Part shown: piece after piece, positions 18,633 through 30,987 of the stretch
Position numbering within the stretch: position 1 is the first letter of the stretch
Layout: every line of letters begins with the position of its first letter
Assembly: GCF_035751725.1 (NCBI RefSeq)
Contig: NZ_CP142104.1
Span: 5,332,001-5,396,000, forward strand
From: Pseudomonas frederiksbergensis
GTDB lineage: Bacteria; Pseudomonadota; Gammaproteobacteria; Pseudomonadales; Pseudomonadaceae
Reading direction: 5' to 3'
DNA: 64,000 nucleotides
Notes under the pieces: model-generated
What the model saw: only the letters and a program-made list of their open reading frames with translations
Database searches by the model: none
What the model was told of the DNA's origin: nothing
Position numbers and translations under genes: made by a program

Positions 18633-19757
18633 TCAATTCGCCTCTAGAAGGGGATCGAGCGCACGCACATGCTCGACTTGCCAGCCAAGCGGAACCACGT
18701 CCCCAACGGCCAGCCCGGGATCGAGCTCGGCAATCGGTTGTTTCACGAAGAAGTCGTTCTTGCCGCAGACTTCCAGGCGAACCCGGACGTGGTCGCCCAG
18801 ATAGATGAATTCCGCCACCCTCCCTGAGAAGCGGTTGACACATTGTTCACTGGAACCGTTGAGGCTGACCCGCTCCGGCCGGATCGACAGCGTGACCGGC
18901 TCGCCCGGCTTGCCGACATTGACGGCCAGGGCCTCGACTTTTTCGCCACGCCCCAGTTCCACCAGGCAGCGATCACCGGTCTGGCTGTGCAGGCGCCCGT
19001 TGAGGCGGTTGTTTTCACCGATGAAGTTGGCGACGAAGGTGTTCTTCGGTTCTTCGTACAAGGTACGCGGAGGAGCGATCTGCTGGATCTCGCCTTGGTG
19101 GAACACGGCAACGCGGTCGGACATGGTCAAGGCTTCGCCCTGGTCGTGGGTCACGTAGACGACGGTCACGCCGAGGCGCTGGTGCAGGTGCTTGATTTCC
19201 ATCTGCATGTGTTCGCGCAGTTGTTTGTCCAGTGCGCCGAGGGGTTCGTCCATCAACACGAGTTGCGGCTCGAACACCAGCGCCCGCGCCAGGGCAACTC
19301 GCTGCTGCTGGCCACCGGACAATTGTGCCGGGTAGCGTTGTGCGAAGGTTTCCAACTGGACCATGCTCAGGACACGCTTGACCCGATCACCGACGTCGCT
19401 CTTGTTCAGGCCGCGCACGGTCAGCGGGAAGGCCAGGTTCTCGGCGACGGTCATGTGCGGGAACAAGGCGTAGTTCTGGAACACCATGCCGATGTCGCGC
19501 TTGTGCGGCGGCACGTTATTGATCGAGCGGCCGGCCAATTGGATCTCGCCGGCGGTCGGGGTCTCGAAACCGGCGAGCATCATCAGGCTGGTGGTCTTGC
19601 CGGAGCCGGAAGGCCCGAGCAGGGTCAGGAACTCGCCTTTGCGAATGTCCAGGTTGAGGTCCTTGACGATCAGGTTCTCGCCGTCGTAGCTCTTTTGAAC
19701 ACCACGAAAGCTGACCAGCACATCACTGGTCCCCGCGCTTGAATCGACCTGGCTCAT
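18633..19757 (-). CDS. agtA: ABC transporter ATP-binding protein, PotA/AgtA type
   Basis: A 374-residue ATPase: Walker A GPSGSGKTT, Q-loop VFQNYALFPHMTV, signature LSGGQQQR, Walker B LVLMDEP, H-loop YVTHDQ, and a C-terminal TOBE regulatory domain from about residue 250. I chose the ATG at 19757 (MSQVDSSAG); the upstream open frame is not conserved-looking. It is first in the importer operon, 50 bp before agtB. Confidence 0.9.
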   Translation of the reverse strand: MSQVDSSAGTSDVLVSFRGVQKSYDGENLIVKDLNLDIRKGEFLTLLGPSGSGKTTSLMMLAGFETPTAGEIQLAGRSINNVPPHKRDIGMVFQNYALFPHMTVAENLAFPLTVRGLNKSDVGDRVKRVLSMVQLETFAQRYPAQLSGGQQQRVALARALVFEPQLVLMDEPLGALDKQLREHMQMEIKHLHQRLGVTVVYVTHDQGEALTMSDRVAVFHQGEIQQIAPPRTLYEEPKNTFVANFIGENNRLNGRLHSQTGDRCLVELGRGEKVEALAVNVGKPGEPVTLSIRPERVSLNGSSEQCVNRFSGRVAEFIYLGDHVRVRLEVCGKNDFFVKQPIAELDPGLAVGDVVPLGWQVEHVRALDPLLEAN

Positions 19758-20102
19758 ACCCGCACCTTTTGTATTGATGACTGCTTGTGAGTCCAAGCCT
19801 AGTGGAGCCCGGGACCCACGCAAATCGGGGCGCAGGAGAGAATCGCCTCAGCCGGGTGGAAGAGCCGGGGTAGGGATTGCCCTACAAGGATGGCGGGATT
19901 GGATAAATGCAGTTGCGCACTTCAAGCGGCAAGCTGCAAGTTGGGGGCAAATGCGGTAGCGAGGCGTGTCGTAAATGGATATGCCGACACGAAACGCTGT
20001 GGGAACGAGCTTGCTCGCGATGGCGGCGTGTCGGCGACATCGGTACTGATGGTGTGACGCTTTCGCGAGCAAGTTCGCTACCACAGGAGACGGTGGTGAA
20101 CG
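19758..20102. repeat. Intergenic region with BIME (19997-20086)
   Basis: This 345-bp gap between agtA and agtR must hold the agtA promoter; no boxes can be assigned. CTGTGGGAACGAGCTTGCTC at 19997 is the left arm of a near-perfect 24-nt inverted repeat whose right arm is 20063-20086. The REP-like GCGGCAAGCTGCAAG near 19929 resembles a repeat at 36761. Confidence 0.8.
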
Positions 20103-20732
20103 TCAGAGCAACTTGTGCTCCATCGCATACTTCACCAATTCGGCCAGCGAGGTGATGTTGAGCTTTTGCATCAACCGCGCCTTATGGGTACTGATGGTCT
20201 TGCTGCTCAGGGCTAATTGCTGGGCGATGTCATTGACGTTGGCGCCTTGCGCGAGGCGCTCGAAGACCGAGAATTCGCGCTCCGATAACAGCGAGTGCAG
20301 CGGCCGCGTATCGGTCAGGCCCACTTCGAAGACCATGCGGTCCGCCAGGTCCGGATCAATATATCGACCACCGGCCGCGACCTTGCGAATCGCCATGAGC
20401 AGCAAGGCTGGATCGCTGTCCTTGGTGGCGTAGCCGGCGGCACCGACCTTCAGGGCGCGAGCGGCCATTTGCGCCTCGTCATGCATCGACAGCACCAGGA
20501 TGGCCGGCGGATTGCTCAGTGCCCGGATCCGCGGGATCGCCTCCAGGCCGTTGACGCCTGGCATGGAAATATCCAGCAGCACCACTTCGCACGGCACGTG
20601 TCGCAAGGTCTCGAGCAATTGCTCACCATTGCTCGCCTCCCCCACCACCACCAGATCCTTGGCCAGGCCGATCAATTGCTTGATACCTTCACGGACGATG
20701 GTGTGGTCTTCGGCTACCAGTACACGGATCAC
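20103..20732 (-). CDS. agtR: LuxR/NarL-type response regulator (AgtR-like)
   Basis: A 209-residue response regulator. The receiver domain has acidic residues in VLVAEDH, phospho-acceptor Asp54 in VVLLDISMPGVNG, and Lys in YATKDSD. The C-terminal GerE helix-turn-helix is ANVNDIAQQLALSSKTISTHKARLM. It lies between the sensor kinase and the importer, as in P. aeruginosa PA0600-PA0606. There AgtSR switches on agtABCD, and AgtR is linked to sensing peptidoglycan-derived GlcNAc. The assignment is by synteny and domain content. Confidence 0.87.
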   Translation of the reverse strand: MIRVLVAEDHTIVREGIKQLIGLAKDLVVVGEASNGEQLLETLRHVPCEVVLLDISMPGVNGLEAIPRIRALSNPPAILVLSMHDEAQMAARALKVGAAGYATKDSDPALLLMAIRKVAAGGRYIDPDLADRMVFEVGLTDTRPLHSLLSEREFSVFERLAQGANVNDIAQQLALSSKTISTHKARLMQKLNITSLAELVKYAMEHKLL

Positions 20733-20756
20733 GGTTCTTCTCCAGATTTGGAATCA

Positions 20757-20776
20757 TCGCGAGCAAGCTCGCCACA
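20757..20776. repeat. REP half-element between agtS and agtR
   Basis: TCGCGAGCAAGCTCGCCACA is a single REP-like palindromic core in the 59-bp gap. Confidence 0.7.
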
Positions 20777-20791
20777 CAGGGTTCGTGCACA

Positions 20792-23197
20792 TCAATCGAG
20801 TTGCGGCTTGTCCAGCGGTACCCACACGGCAAGGGAAGTCCCCTCGCCCGGTTCACTTTCCAGGGTCAACCGCCCCCCCATGATCAACACTCGCTCACGC
20901 ATGCCGACCAGGCCGAAGGATGTCGGCCGCCCGGTATCAGCAATAAATCCTACACCGTCGTCGCTGACTGTCAGACACAACTGGTCGCCTTCCTGAGTCA
21001 GCGTCAGTTCCACAGTATGCGCCTGGGCATGGCGCATCACATTGGTCAGAGCTTCCTGGAGAATCCGGAACAGGCCGATGGCCTTGGCGTCGCTCAATGG
21101 CGGCAAGTTGTCAGGAACCTGCACCAGACAGGGAATCTGCGTGCGCGCCTCGAAGCGCCGGGCCTGCCATTCAATGGCCGAGGCGATACCGGCATCGAGA
21201 ATCGGCGGGCGCAAAGCCGTCGCCACGTCCCGCACCAACTGGAACAATTGGGCGATCAGGCGTTTCATGCTGTTGAGCCGCTCTTGCAGGCCGGGGTCCA
21301 GCTGGGCGTAGGCCAGTTCGCACATGGATGTCTCCAGCTTCAGCACCGTCAGCATCTGACCCAGCTCATCGTGAACTTCCCGGGCAATGCGCGCTTTTTC
21401 CTCCTCCCGCACGCTTTCCAGGTGCGCCGACAATTCACGCAACTGCTCTCGGGAGCTGGCCAGCTCCAGTTCGATGCGCTTGCTTTCGGTGATGTCCCAG
21501 ACGATTCCGTCCCAGACGTAGGCGCCATCCTCGAGACGGCGCGTGATTGCCTTGATCTCGGCCCAGCGCTGCTGACCGTCGCGGGTGAGGATGCGGCCTT
21601 GCCATGACCAGTCGCTGTCACTGTCCAGCGCCTGGTCCTGGGTGCGGTGATAATCGGCCTTGTCCTCCGGGTGCACCAGGCTGCGCAGCCCGGTATCGCT
21701 GCGGGCCAGGGTCGCCGGAGAGTAGCCCACCAGACTTTCGCTGCCTTCGCTGATGTAGGCAAAATCGATCTGCCCAGTCACCGGCGCCCGCTCCAGGCGA
21801 AAGACCAACCCCGGCACGTTGGCGGCGATGCCTTGCAGCCGCGCCTCGCTTTCGCGCAAAGCCGCCAATGCGCGTCGCCGCTCGGTCACGTCGTTGAGGT
21901 AGACGACCAGGTATTCGGCATCACGAAACCGCAAGAAGCTCAGGGAAACGTCGGCCGGCAGGATACTGCCATCGGCTCGCACGCATTCGGTCTCGAAACT
22001 CTGTGGTCCGTCTTCACTGGCGCGGGCGCGTTTCCACAAATTCAACCAGCGGTCCATGTGCAAACCCGGCTCGAAATCGATAAGCGGCCGGTCGATGATC
22101 GCGCCCGAAGCGTAGCCCAACATGGTTTCAGCGGCGCGGTTGGCGTAGCGCACATGACTGTCCCAGTTGACCCAGAGGATGCCGACCGTGCTCTGGTCAA
22201 TGGAAAACTGTGTCAAGCGCAAGGCTTCTTCGCTGGCGGTACGCTGGGCAATGTCCTCGCGCGCGGTACGCAAGCGGCGCTCCAGTGCGCGTTGCTGGCG
22301 GCGTTGCCAAAACACGATGGCCACGCTGGCGAGCAACAGCGCCAGCAACAGCAAGGTCAGGTTCTGCCAGAAACCCGGGGTTTCGGTCAGGCGCGGGTAT
22401 TTCGGCTTGAGCCAACGACTGTGCAACTGTTCCAGCTCCTTGGCCGGGATGGCCTGCAGGGCACTGTCGATAATTTCGGACAACTGGAGCCAGTCCCGGC
22501 GCGTGGCGACCCGTAGCAACTGTGGTGAACCAATATCGCCCACTACCGCCAGCTCGGAGAATTCGGGTTCGACCATCAACCGTCCAAGCTGCGCCTCATC
22601 GACCACCGCGTATCGGGCCTGCTGGGTCAGCAACAATTGCAGCGCCTCGCGCTCCATCGGCACGCCTTGCAGGTTCAGCGCCGGATAATTGCCGCGCAGA
22701 TAATCGGCCGTGGCGCTGGGCATGCGCACCGCAACGCGGACCTGGCCGTCGAGCTTCTCCAACTCCACGCCCTCAGCGCCCTTCTGCGCGCCGACGATCA
22801 ATTGCGGCACGCGCATGTAAGGATCGGAAAACTGCCAGAGCCTGAGCCCGACCGGAGTCTGGGTCAGGCCGGGAGCAACATCGATTTCGCCGTCGCGCAC
22901 CGCTGCTTCCAGTTGCGCGACGTCTTGGAAATTGCGCCACGTCAGATCGACGCCCAACGCCTTGCCCAGCCATTGCATCAACTCGACGTTGGTGCCGGAC
23001 AACCGCTGCAAACGCCGGTCGTACTGCGCAAAAGGCGCCTGCAATACCAGGCCGACCCGCAGCGGTTGATGTTGTGCCAACCATTGGCGCTGCTCTGCGC
23101 TCAATTGCACGCCATGGGTCTGCGGCGCGGGCGCAGCCCATGTCATCAAGGGAAGCCATAAACAGCCGATAACCCACAGGCAGCAAAAACGCATCAT
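20792..23197 (-). CDS. agtS: Sensor histidine kinase with periplasmic binding-protein domain (AgtS-like)
   Basis: About 801 residues. Order: signal peptide (MMRFCCLWVIGCLWLPLMTW), a periplasmic SBP family-3 domain (about 30-260), one transmembrane helix (LTLLLLALLLASVAIVFW), PAS/PAC domains in the 310-590 range, then a NarX-type HisKA_3 domain with His in REVHDELGQML (about residue 608) and a HATPase_c domain (SDDGVGF, FGLVGMRERV). The frame continues upstream to TTG at 23218, but the ATG at 23197 starts a proper signal peptide. It faces away from the DUF3530 gene and likely senses an importer substrate in the periplasm. Confidence 0.87.
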   Translation of the reverse strand: MMRFCCLWVIGCLWLPLMTWAAPAPQTHGVQLSAEQRQWLAQHQPLRVGLVLQAPFAQYDRRLQRLSGTNVELMQWLGKALGVDLTWRNFQDVAQLEAAVRDGEIDVAPGLTQTPVGLRLWQFSDPYMRVPQLIVGAQKGAEGVELEKLDGQVRVAVRMPSATADYLRGNYPALNLQGVPMEREALQLLLTQQARYAVVDEAQLGRLMVEPEFSELAVVGDIGSPQLLRVATRRDWLQLSEIIDSALQAIPAKELEQLHSRWLKPKYPRLTETPGFWQNLTLLLLALLLASVAIVFWQRRQQRALERRLRTAREDIAQRTASEEALRLTQFSIDQSTVGILWVNWDSHVRYANRAAETMLGYASGAIIDRPLIDFEPGLHMDRWLNLWKRARASEDGPQSFETECVRADGSILPADVSLSFLRFRDAEYLVVYLNDVTERRRALAALRESEARLQGIAANVPGLVFRLERAPVTGQIDFAYISEGSESLVGYSPATLARSDTGLRSLVHPEDKADYHRTQDQALDSDSDWSWQGRILTRDGQQRWAEIKAITRRLEDGAYVWDGIVWDITESKRIELELASSREQLRELSAHLESVREEEKARIAREVHDELGQMLTVLKLETSMCELAYAQLDPGLQERLNSMKRLIAQLFQLVRDVATALRPPILDAGIASAIEWQARRFEARTQIPCLVQVPDNLPPLSDAKAIGLFRILQEALTNVMRHAQAHTVELTLTQEGDQLCLTVSDDGVGFIADTGRPTSFGLVGMRERVLIMGGRLTLESEPGEGTSLAVWVPLDKPQLD

Positions 23198-23271
23198 CGA
23201 AGTCTCATGCACTGACAAATACTGACCAACCCATTAGGCTGCCGGAAATACTTCTGGTCATGGAATATCCG

Positions 23272-24267
23272 ATGCCCTCTGTTTATCGCCTGGCGTTGCC
23301 AGCATTGTGCCTGTCGCTGATCCTGCCGAGTGCATTTTCTGCACAGGCTGGCGAAACGGCGCCCGCCGCCGCGGAGCAAGCCGCCGGGGACAAACCGGTC
23401 GAACGCCAGCCCTTGCTCGAGCGAAGCCAGGAAGAGGCCGCGGCGCTCGTACGAAAAGTGCCCGCTCAGGAACAGCAACAGCTACAAACCGGCAGCGATG
23501 CTTTTCTAGCGCTGTGGAAGCCCGCCAATACCAGCGAGCCCAAGGGCGCAGTCATCATAATCCCCGGTGCGGGTGAAACCGCTGACTGGCCTCAAGCCGT
23601 CGGCCCCCTGCGCAAGAAACTGCCTGATGCCGAATGGAGCAGCCTGAGTATCACGCTACCGGACCTGCAAAGCGACGTCATCGCTCCGCGCACCGTGGAA
23701 ACTCCTCCCGAGACCAAGCCCGCGGATGTCGCTGCTGCGGCACCAGACACCACGACTGCGGCGCCGATCGAGCAAGTGACCGGGGGCGAAGCCGAGGCGG
23801 CGGATGCGGTCATCGCTGAAACCGGCGAAGAACATGCCAAGGCCGATGCCGAGCGCATTTTCGCCCGCATCGACGCGGCCCTGGCCTACTCCGAACAGCA
23901 GAGCGCCCGCAGCATTGTGCTGCTGGGCCATGGCACGGGCGCCTATTGGGCAGCGCGCTACCTTAGCGAAAAGCAGCCTTCGCAGATCGAGCGCTTCGTG
24001 ATGGTCGCAGCCCAGGCCCCGGTCACCGCCAAACCTGGCCTGGCAGAGCTGACGCCAACCCTGAAGCTGGCAACCGCCGATATTTTCTATATGGACAAGC
24101 CGCTGGACCGCAACGCGGCGCTGGAACGCCTGCAAGCGAGCAAACGCTTGAAAGGTTCGACCTTCAGCCAGGTTGCCCTCAAGGCCCTGCCGAACCGGTC
24201 GGCGGAACAAGAGCAACTGTTCCGTCGGATTCGGGGTTGGTTGAATCCTCAGAATCCGGGGGAGTGA
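23272..24267 (+). CDS. DUF3530 alpha/beta-hydrolase-like secreted protein
   Basis: About 331 residues with a signal peptide (MPSVYRLALPALCLSLILPS, then AFSAQA). The fold pattern is alpha/beta hydrolase-like: AVIIIPGAGETADWP, then RSIVLLGHGTGAYWAARYL. At the nucleophile elbow the usual GHSxG is GHGTG, so the catalytic Ser is absent. An Ala/Glu/Thr-rich low-complexity insertion (about 140-185) separates the two halves. GGAATA suits the ATG at 23272 better than the one at 23260. Function unknown. Confidence 0.83.
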   Translation: MPSVYRLALPALCLSLILPSAFSAQAGETAPAAAEQAAGDKPVERQPLLERSQEEAAALVRKVPAQEQQQLQTGSDAFLALWKPANTSEPKGAVIIIPGAGETADWPQAVGPLRKKLPDAEWSSLSITLPDLQSDVIAPRTVETPPETKPADVAAAAPDTTTAAPIEQVTGGEAEAADAVIAETGEEHAKADAERIFARIDAALAYSEQQSARSIVLLGHGTGAYWAARYLSEKQPSQIERFVMVAAQAPVTAKPGLAELTPTLKLATADIFYMDKPLDRNAALERLQASKRLKGSTFSQVALKALPNRSAEQEQLFRRIRGWLNPQNPGE

Positions 24268-24298
24268 GACTAAGCTCACTCGACCCAGGTGCCGCGAA

Positions 24299-25066
24299 CT
24301 AGCGGAAATCCCTTCGCTCGCGAATCAAGCGATAGGCATTGTGCAGGTCCCGGGTCTTATCGGTGGCCTCGCGAACCTGTGAAGGCGTGGCTCCGCTGCC
24401 GGCGATCTTGTCCGGGTGATGCCGGCTGAGCAAGCGGCGGTAGGCCCGCTTGATTTGCGGCGGTTCACTGGTGCCCGAAACACCCAGCAATCGCAATGCC
24501 TCCTGATAAGTCATGCCACTCGTGGGTTGCGACAGTTTCTGCGGTTCGTAGTCCATCGCCAGCGCCTGGACCTGCTGCGGCGTCCAGCCGAGCCACTTTC
24601 CCCATTGGACAAGCAGCTCGCGCTCGCTGGCGCCGGCGCGGCCATCGGCCCAGACCATCCGCCAGCAGGCGCGTAGCACGCCTTCAGCCGCATGGGGTTG
24701 GGTGGCGAGGCGACGCAGATAACCGCGCAGGCGATCATGCTCGGACTTGCCCCGGTTGAACGCCGCGATGGCACGACGTTGCGCCGGCTCGCTCAAATCA
24801 AGCGCGCGCATTTCCTGGCGAGCCTGCTGGATATGGCCGTCAACAACGCGGCCATCGCTTTTCGCCAAGCGTCCGAGCAACACAAACAACAACTCATCGT
24901 TGCGCAACGCCGGGCGGCCGCCCAGGCGTTCACGCACTTGTGCCCAACTGTGCACGTTCAGGCGCCTGTCCAGCGCCTGCCCCAGCAACGCGCCAAGCAT
25001 GGCCCCCGGGATGCTGGCTATGGCAAAGCCTGCTCCCGCTCCGATCAGAGTCCCTGGCCACCACAT
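24299..25066 (-). CDS. djlA: DjlA-like co-chaperone (TerB + J domain)
   Basis: A 255-residue membrane-anchored J protein. A short N-terminal hydrophobic segment (LIGAGAGFAIASIPGAMLGALLG) is followed by a TerB-like helical domain (about 60-170) and a C-terminal J domain with the HPD motif in RLLSRHHPDKIAG. DjlA stimulates the ATPase of DnaK. It is immediately downstream of murU (1-bp gap), so the two are likely cotranscribed. Confidence 0.9.
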   Translation of the reverse strand: MWWPGTLIGAGAGFAIASIPGAMLGALLGQALDRRLNVHSWAQVRERLGGRPALRNDELLFVLLGRLAKSDGRVVDGHIQQARQEMRALDLSEPAQRRAIAAFNRGKSEHDRLRGYLRRLATQPHAAEGVLRACWRMVWADGRAGASERELLVQWGKWLGWTPQQVQALAMDYEPQKLSQPTSGMTYQEALRLLGVSGTSEPPQIKRAYRRLLSRHHPDKIAGSGATPSQVREATDKTRDLHNAYRLIRERRDFR

Positions 25067-25067
25067 A

Positions 25068-26761
<1,694 letters not shown>

Positions 26762-26891
26762 TGCAAGGGTCTCCGACGGCGCTAGCCGTCAAGCGGGTCA
26801 TGCTTTATTATCCAGCATCTTTTTCAGACCATCGAGAGGCGTGCGGCCCACACCGCGGGCAGATGGCACGCAGGAAGCCCGGACTAATAAG

Positions 26892-29690
26892 ATGGCATTG
26901 AAATCCCCCGCGTTTCGTAAAAAATTTCCGTTGCTGGTCACCGGCAGTCTGCTGGCCCTGCAACCCCTGGCCTCTTCATTCGTCGTTGCGGCGCAGCAGT
27001 ATGACTGTTCCGTCTCCGCTTCGGGTGCCTGGGACTGTTCACCCAAGACACCGGCCGCAGCTTTGCCGCCACGTCCCGTGCATGAAGGCAGCGCGGTTGC
27101 CGACAGTGGCAGCGCTCCGGCCGACAGCGATTCGGGCGAGGTAGCCGGCGACAAGCCGATGCTCGTCACCGAAGCCAAGGGCCGCGGCCTGAAGACGCGC
27201 AGTGAAGACTACAGCCACCTCGACTGGGTTCCTCGCGAGAATCTCACGCCTGCTCAACTGGCCGAGACCGGCCCGTACTGCGCTGGCGCGTACATCGAGC
27301 CGTCGCGCCCGGGCATGAACGACAAGACCGCCAAGAGCGATGCCCCGACCTTCCTCGGTGCCAAGGCTTCGCGCTACGAGCAGGAGCAACAGGTGGCGAC
27401 CCTGGCCGGTGACGTTGTCATGCGCCAGGGCAGCATGCAGGTCGAGGCCGACGAGGCCAGCCTGTACCAGGCCGAGAACCGCGGCGAGCTGAGCGGCAAC
27501 GTGCGCGTTCGCGACAACGGCGCGCTGATCGTCGGCGACCATGCCGATGTACAGCTGGATACTGGCGAAGCCAAGGTCGACAACGCCGAATACGTGATGC
27601 ACAAGTCGCGCATCCGCGGTAATGCGCTGTATGCCAAGCGCGCCGAGAACGCGATCATCCGCCTCAAGGACGGTACGTACACCACGTGCGAACCGGGCAG
27701 CAACGCCTGGACACTCAAGGGCAACAACATCACCTTGAACCCGGCCACCGGCTTCGGCACCGCGACCAACGTGACACTGCGGGTCAAGGACATTCCGGTC
27801 CTGTACACGCCCTATATCTACTTCCCGATCGATGACCGTCGCCAGTCCGGCTTCCTGCCGCCGACCATCGGCAGCGGCAGCGATACCGGCTTCCTGCTGG
27901 TTACCCCGTACTACTTCAACCTGGCGCCGAACTACGACGCCACGTTGTACCCGCGCTACATGAGCAAGCGCGGCATGTTGATGGAAGGCGAATTCCGCTA
28001 CCTGACCAAGTCCAGCGAAGGTCAGTTCGGCGCTGCATACCTCAACGATGAAGACGATGAGCGTAGTGGCCAGACCGACTACGACAAGACTCGCTACATG
28101 TACAACTGGCAGCACAAGGGCGGCCTGGATTCGCGTGTATTCACAGAAGTCGACTACACCAAGATCAGCGATCCGTACTATTTCCAGGATTTGCAGACCG
28201 ACCAGATCGGCGTCGAATCGCGGGACTATGTGAACCAGCAAGGCGCGGTCAGCTATCGAGGCGATACCTATACCGCACGGCTGAATGTCCAGGCCACACA
28301 GATGGCCACTATCTCGAACATCACGCCTTATGATCGCTTGCCGCAGATCACCTTCAATGGTGCGTTGCCGCAGCATCCGGGCGGTCTGGATTTCGCCTAC
28401 AAGACTGAGTTCGTGCGCTTCGATCGTGATCTGCGGACCGGTAATTACGTCGATGAAAACGGGGTACCCGACCCATTCCTTGACACTAACGTCAGAGGAT
28501 TGGCCCGTGCTACTGGCGACAGGATGAATCTGGCACCTGTGGTCAGCCTGCCGATGAACGCAAGTTATGGCTTCATCAAGCCATCACTCAAGTATCAGTA
28601 CACTCAGTACGATCTGGACCTCGACAGCAGAGGCAAAGCCGACATTGCCGCCCAGGGCCCAGAGGGCGATCGCCTCAACGGTACGTATAGCAGCAGCCAG
28701 AACCGTGGCGTTCCAATCGCCAGCATTGACAGCGGTCTTTACTTTGACCGTGACACCCAGTGGTTCGGCAAGAACTATCGCCAGACCCTGGAACCGCGCC
28801 TGTTCTACCTCTACGTGCCGGATGAAGACCAGAGCGACATTCCGGTCTTTGACACCAGCGAATATACCTTCAGCTATGCATCGCTGTTCCGTGACAACCG
28901 ATTCTCGGGTTCCGACCGCGTAGGGGACGAGAACAAGCTGTCCCTGGGCGTCACGAGCCGCTGGATCGAAGAAAACGGCTTCGAGCGTCAACGCATCAGT
29001 GTTGGCCAAGCCCTCTACTTCAAGGATCGCGAGGTCCAGTTGCCAGGCATTGATGCCCGAACTCGGGACGATGCCCATTCCGACGTTTCGCCATATGCGC
29101 TGGAATATGAATATCGCTGGAATCGCGACTGGCGCACCACGGCCGAATATAACTGGGACCCAGACACCCACAGCCCTCGCTCCGGCAGCGCAATGTTCCA
29201 CTACCAGCCGGAGGACAACCCGAACAAGGTTATCAACGCCGGTTATCGCTATCGCAACGACCAGATCCGGTACGACGAGAACACTGGCCAATGGCAAGTC
29301 GGCGGCGGCGACTACGGCACTCCCGGTTCGCCTGGCTACGTGAAGGACTACTACAAGATCAAACAGCACGACTTCTCGGTCATCTGGCCGATCGTGCCGC
29401 AGTGGAACGCAATCAGCCGCTGGCAGTATGACTACAACCGCAACCGTACTCTGGAAGCCTTCGGTGGTTTCGAATACGACAACTGCTGCTGGAAACTGCG
29501 CCTGATAAACCGTTACTGGGTCGACTATGAAGAATTCAGTCAAGCCGCCCCGGAAAACGAAAAAGGCGACCACGGCGTCTTCCTCCAAATTGTTCTGAAG
29601 GGACTCGGCGGCCTCACCGGCGCCAAGGTAGAGAGCTTCCTCGACAAAGGCATTCAAGGTTATCGTGAACGTGAAGACCAAGCTTTCTGA
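26892..29690 (+). CDS. lptD: LPS-assembly outer-membrane protein (LptD)
   Basis: 932 residues from ATG 26892; the frame is open further upstream but overlaps amgK there. It has a signal peptide (ending near SSFVVAA), an N-terminal periplasmic beta-jellyroll domain (OstA/LptA-like, about 150-310) and a large C-terminal beta-barrel. Cysteines at both ends ([13 protein letters not shown] and [10 protein letters not shown]) correspond to the disulfides that link domain and barrel. It inserts LPS into the outer leaflet together with LptE. surA follows, overlapping. Confidence 0.96.
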   Translation: MALKSPAFRKKFPLLVTGSLLALQPLASSFVVAAQQYDCSVSASGAWDCSPKTPAAALPPRPVHEGSAVADSGSAPADSDSGEVAGDKPMLVTEAKGRGLKTRSEDYSHLDWVPRENLTPAQLAETGPYCAGAYIEPSRPGMNDKTAKSDAPTFLGAKASRYEQEQQVATLAGDVVMRQGSMQVEADEASLYQAENRGELSGNVRVRDNGALIVGDHADVQLDTGEAKVDNAEYVMHKSRIRGNALYAKRAENAIIRLKDGTYTTCEPGSNAWTLKGNNITLNPATGFGTATNVTLRVKDIPVLYTPYIYFPIDDRRQSGFLPPTIGSGSDTGFLLVTPYYFNLAPNYDATLYPRYMSKRGMLMEGEFRYLTKSSEGQFGAAYLNDEDDERSGQTDYDKTRYMYNWQHKGGLDSRVFTEVDYTKISDPYYFQDLQTDQIGVESRDYVNQQGAVSYRGDTYTARLNVQATQMATISNITPYDRLPQITFNGALPQHPGGLDFAYKTEFVRFDRDLRTGNYVDENGVPDPFLDTNVRGLARATGDRMNLAPVVSLPMNASYGFIKPSLKYQYTQYDLDLDSRGKADIAAQGPEGDRLNGTYSSSQNRGVPIASIDSGLYFDRDTQWFGKNYRQTLEPRLFYLYVPDEDQSDIPVFDTSEYTFSYASLFRDNRFSGSDRVGDENKLSLGVTSRWIEENGFERQRISVGQALYFKDREVQLPGIDARTRDDAHSDVSPYALEYEYRWNRDWRTTAEYNWDPDTHSPRSGSAMFHYQPEDNPNKVINAGYRYRNDQIRYDENTGQWQVGGGDYGTPGSPGYVKDYYKIKQHDFSVIWPIVPQWNAISRWQYDYNRNRTLEAFGGFEYDNCCWKLRLINRYWVDYEEFSQAAPENEKGDHGVFLQIVLKGLGGLTGAKVESFLDKGIQGYREREDQAF

Positions 29691-30987
29691 TTGTCTGCGC
29701 CCGCTGATGCTGGGCGCATTGTTCCTGGGTACCGCGGCCAACGCCGCGGTACAGTCCATCGACAAGGTCGTGGCCATCGTCGATAACGACGTGGTCATGC
29801 AAAGCCAACTGGACCAGCGCGTCCAAGAAGTGCAGCAAACCATTGCCAAGCGTGGCGGCGGCTTGCCACCACCGGGCGTGCTGGACCAACAAGTGCTCGA
29901 GCGCCTGATCGTCGAAAACCTGCAGTTGCAGATTGGCGAACGTTCCGGCATCCGCATCACTGATGAAGAACTGAACCAGGCCGTCGGCACCATTGCCCAG
30001 CGCAACAACATGACCATCGATCAGTTCCGCGCCGCCCTGGCTCGCGACGGCCTGTCCTTTGACGACGCCCGCGACCAGATCCGCCGCGAGATGGTCATCA
30101 GCCGGGTACGTCAGCGTCGCGTGGCCGAACGCATCCAGGTGTCCGAGCAGGAAGTGAAGAATTTCCTCGCCTCAGACCTGGGCAAGATGCAACTGTCTGA
30201 AGAACTGCACTTGGCGAACATCCTGATTCCTACCCCCGAAAGCGCCAACTCCGAAGCGATTCAGAGTGCTTATCGCCAGGCCATGGATGTCTACCAGCAG
30301 CTCAAGCAAGGCGCTGACTTCGGCCAAATGGCGGTAGCGCGTTCGGGCAGTGAAAACGCCCTGGAAGGCGGCGACATGGGCTGGCGTAAAGCCGCTCAAC
30401 TGCCACCACCGTTCGACCGTGAGCTCAGTGCCATGGCCGTCGGCGACATTACCCAGCCTGCCCGCACCCCTGGCGGCTTCATCATCCTGAAGTTGCTGGA
30501 GAAACGCGGTGGCGGTACCCAGGTGCGCGACGAAGTCCATGTTCGCCATATCCTGATCAAACCGAGTGAAATCCGCAGCGAAGCCGAGACCAAGCGCCTG
30601 GCCGAGAAACTCTACGAGCGGATCACCTCAGGCGAAGACTTCGCCGAGCTGGCCAAGAGCTTCTCGGAAGACCCTGGGTCGGCCCTCAATGGTGGCGACC
30701 TGAACTGGGTCGATCCGAATGCGCTGGTTCCCGAGTTCCGCCAGGTCATGGCCGAGACCCCACAGGGTCAACTGTCCAAGCCGTTCAAGAGCCCTTATGG
30801 CTGGCACGTACTGGAAGTCCTTGGCCGTCGCGCCACTGACAGCACCTCCCAGGCGCGCGAACAGCAGGCGATGACGGTATTGCGTAACCGCAAGTACGAC
30901 GAAGAGCTGCAAACCTGGCTACGCCAGATTCGCGACGAAGCCTACGTCGAGATCAAACTCCCTGGTGCAGACCAGGCAGCGCAGTGA
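29665..30987 (+). CDS. surA: Periplasmic peptidyl-prolyl isomerase / chaperone (SurA)
   Basis: A 440-residue outer-membrane-protein chaperone. It has a signal peptide (ending TAANA), a SurA N-terminal domain ([18 protein letters not shown]) and two parvulin PPIC domains (about 175-275 and 285-385). The start is GTG at 29665, with a second GTG two codons later; both overlap the last 26 nt of lptD. LptD is a known SurA client. Confidence 0.95.
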   Translation: MNVKTKLSDCLRPLMLGALFLGTAANAAVQSIDKVVAIVDNDVVMQSQLDQRVQEVQQTIAKRGGGLPPPGVLDQQVLERLIVENLQLQIGERSGIRITDEELNQAVGTIAQRNNMTIDQFRAALARDGLSFDDARDQIRREMVISRVRQRRVAERIQVSEQEVKNFLASDLGKMQLSEELHLANILIPTPESANSEAIQSAYRQAMDVYQQLKQGADFGQMAVARSGSENALEGGDMGWRKAAQLPPPFDRELSAMAVGDITQPARTPGGFIILKLLEKRGGGTQVRDEVHVRHILIKPSEIRSEAETKRLAEKLYERITSGEDFAELAKSFSEDPGSALNGGDLNWVDPNALVPEFRQVMAETPQGQLSKPFKSPYGWHVLEVLGRRATDSTSQAREQQAMTVLRNRKYDEELQTWLRQIRDEAYVEIKLPGADQAAQ

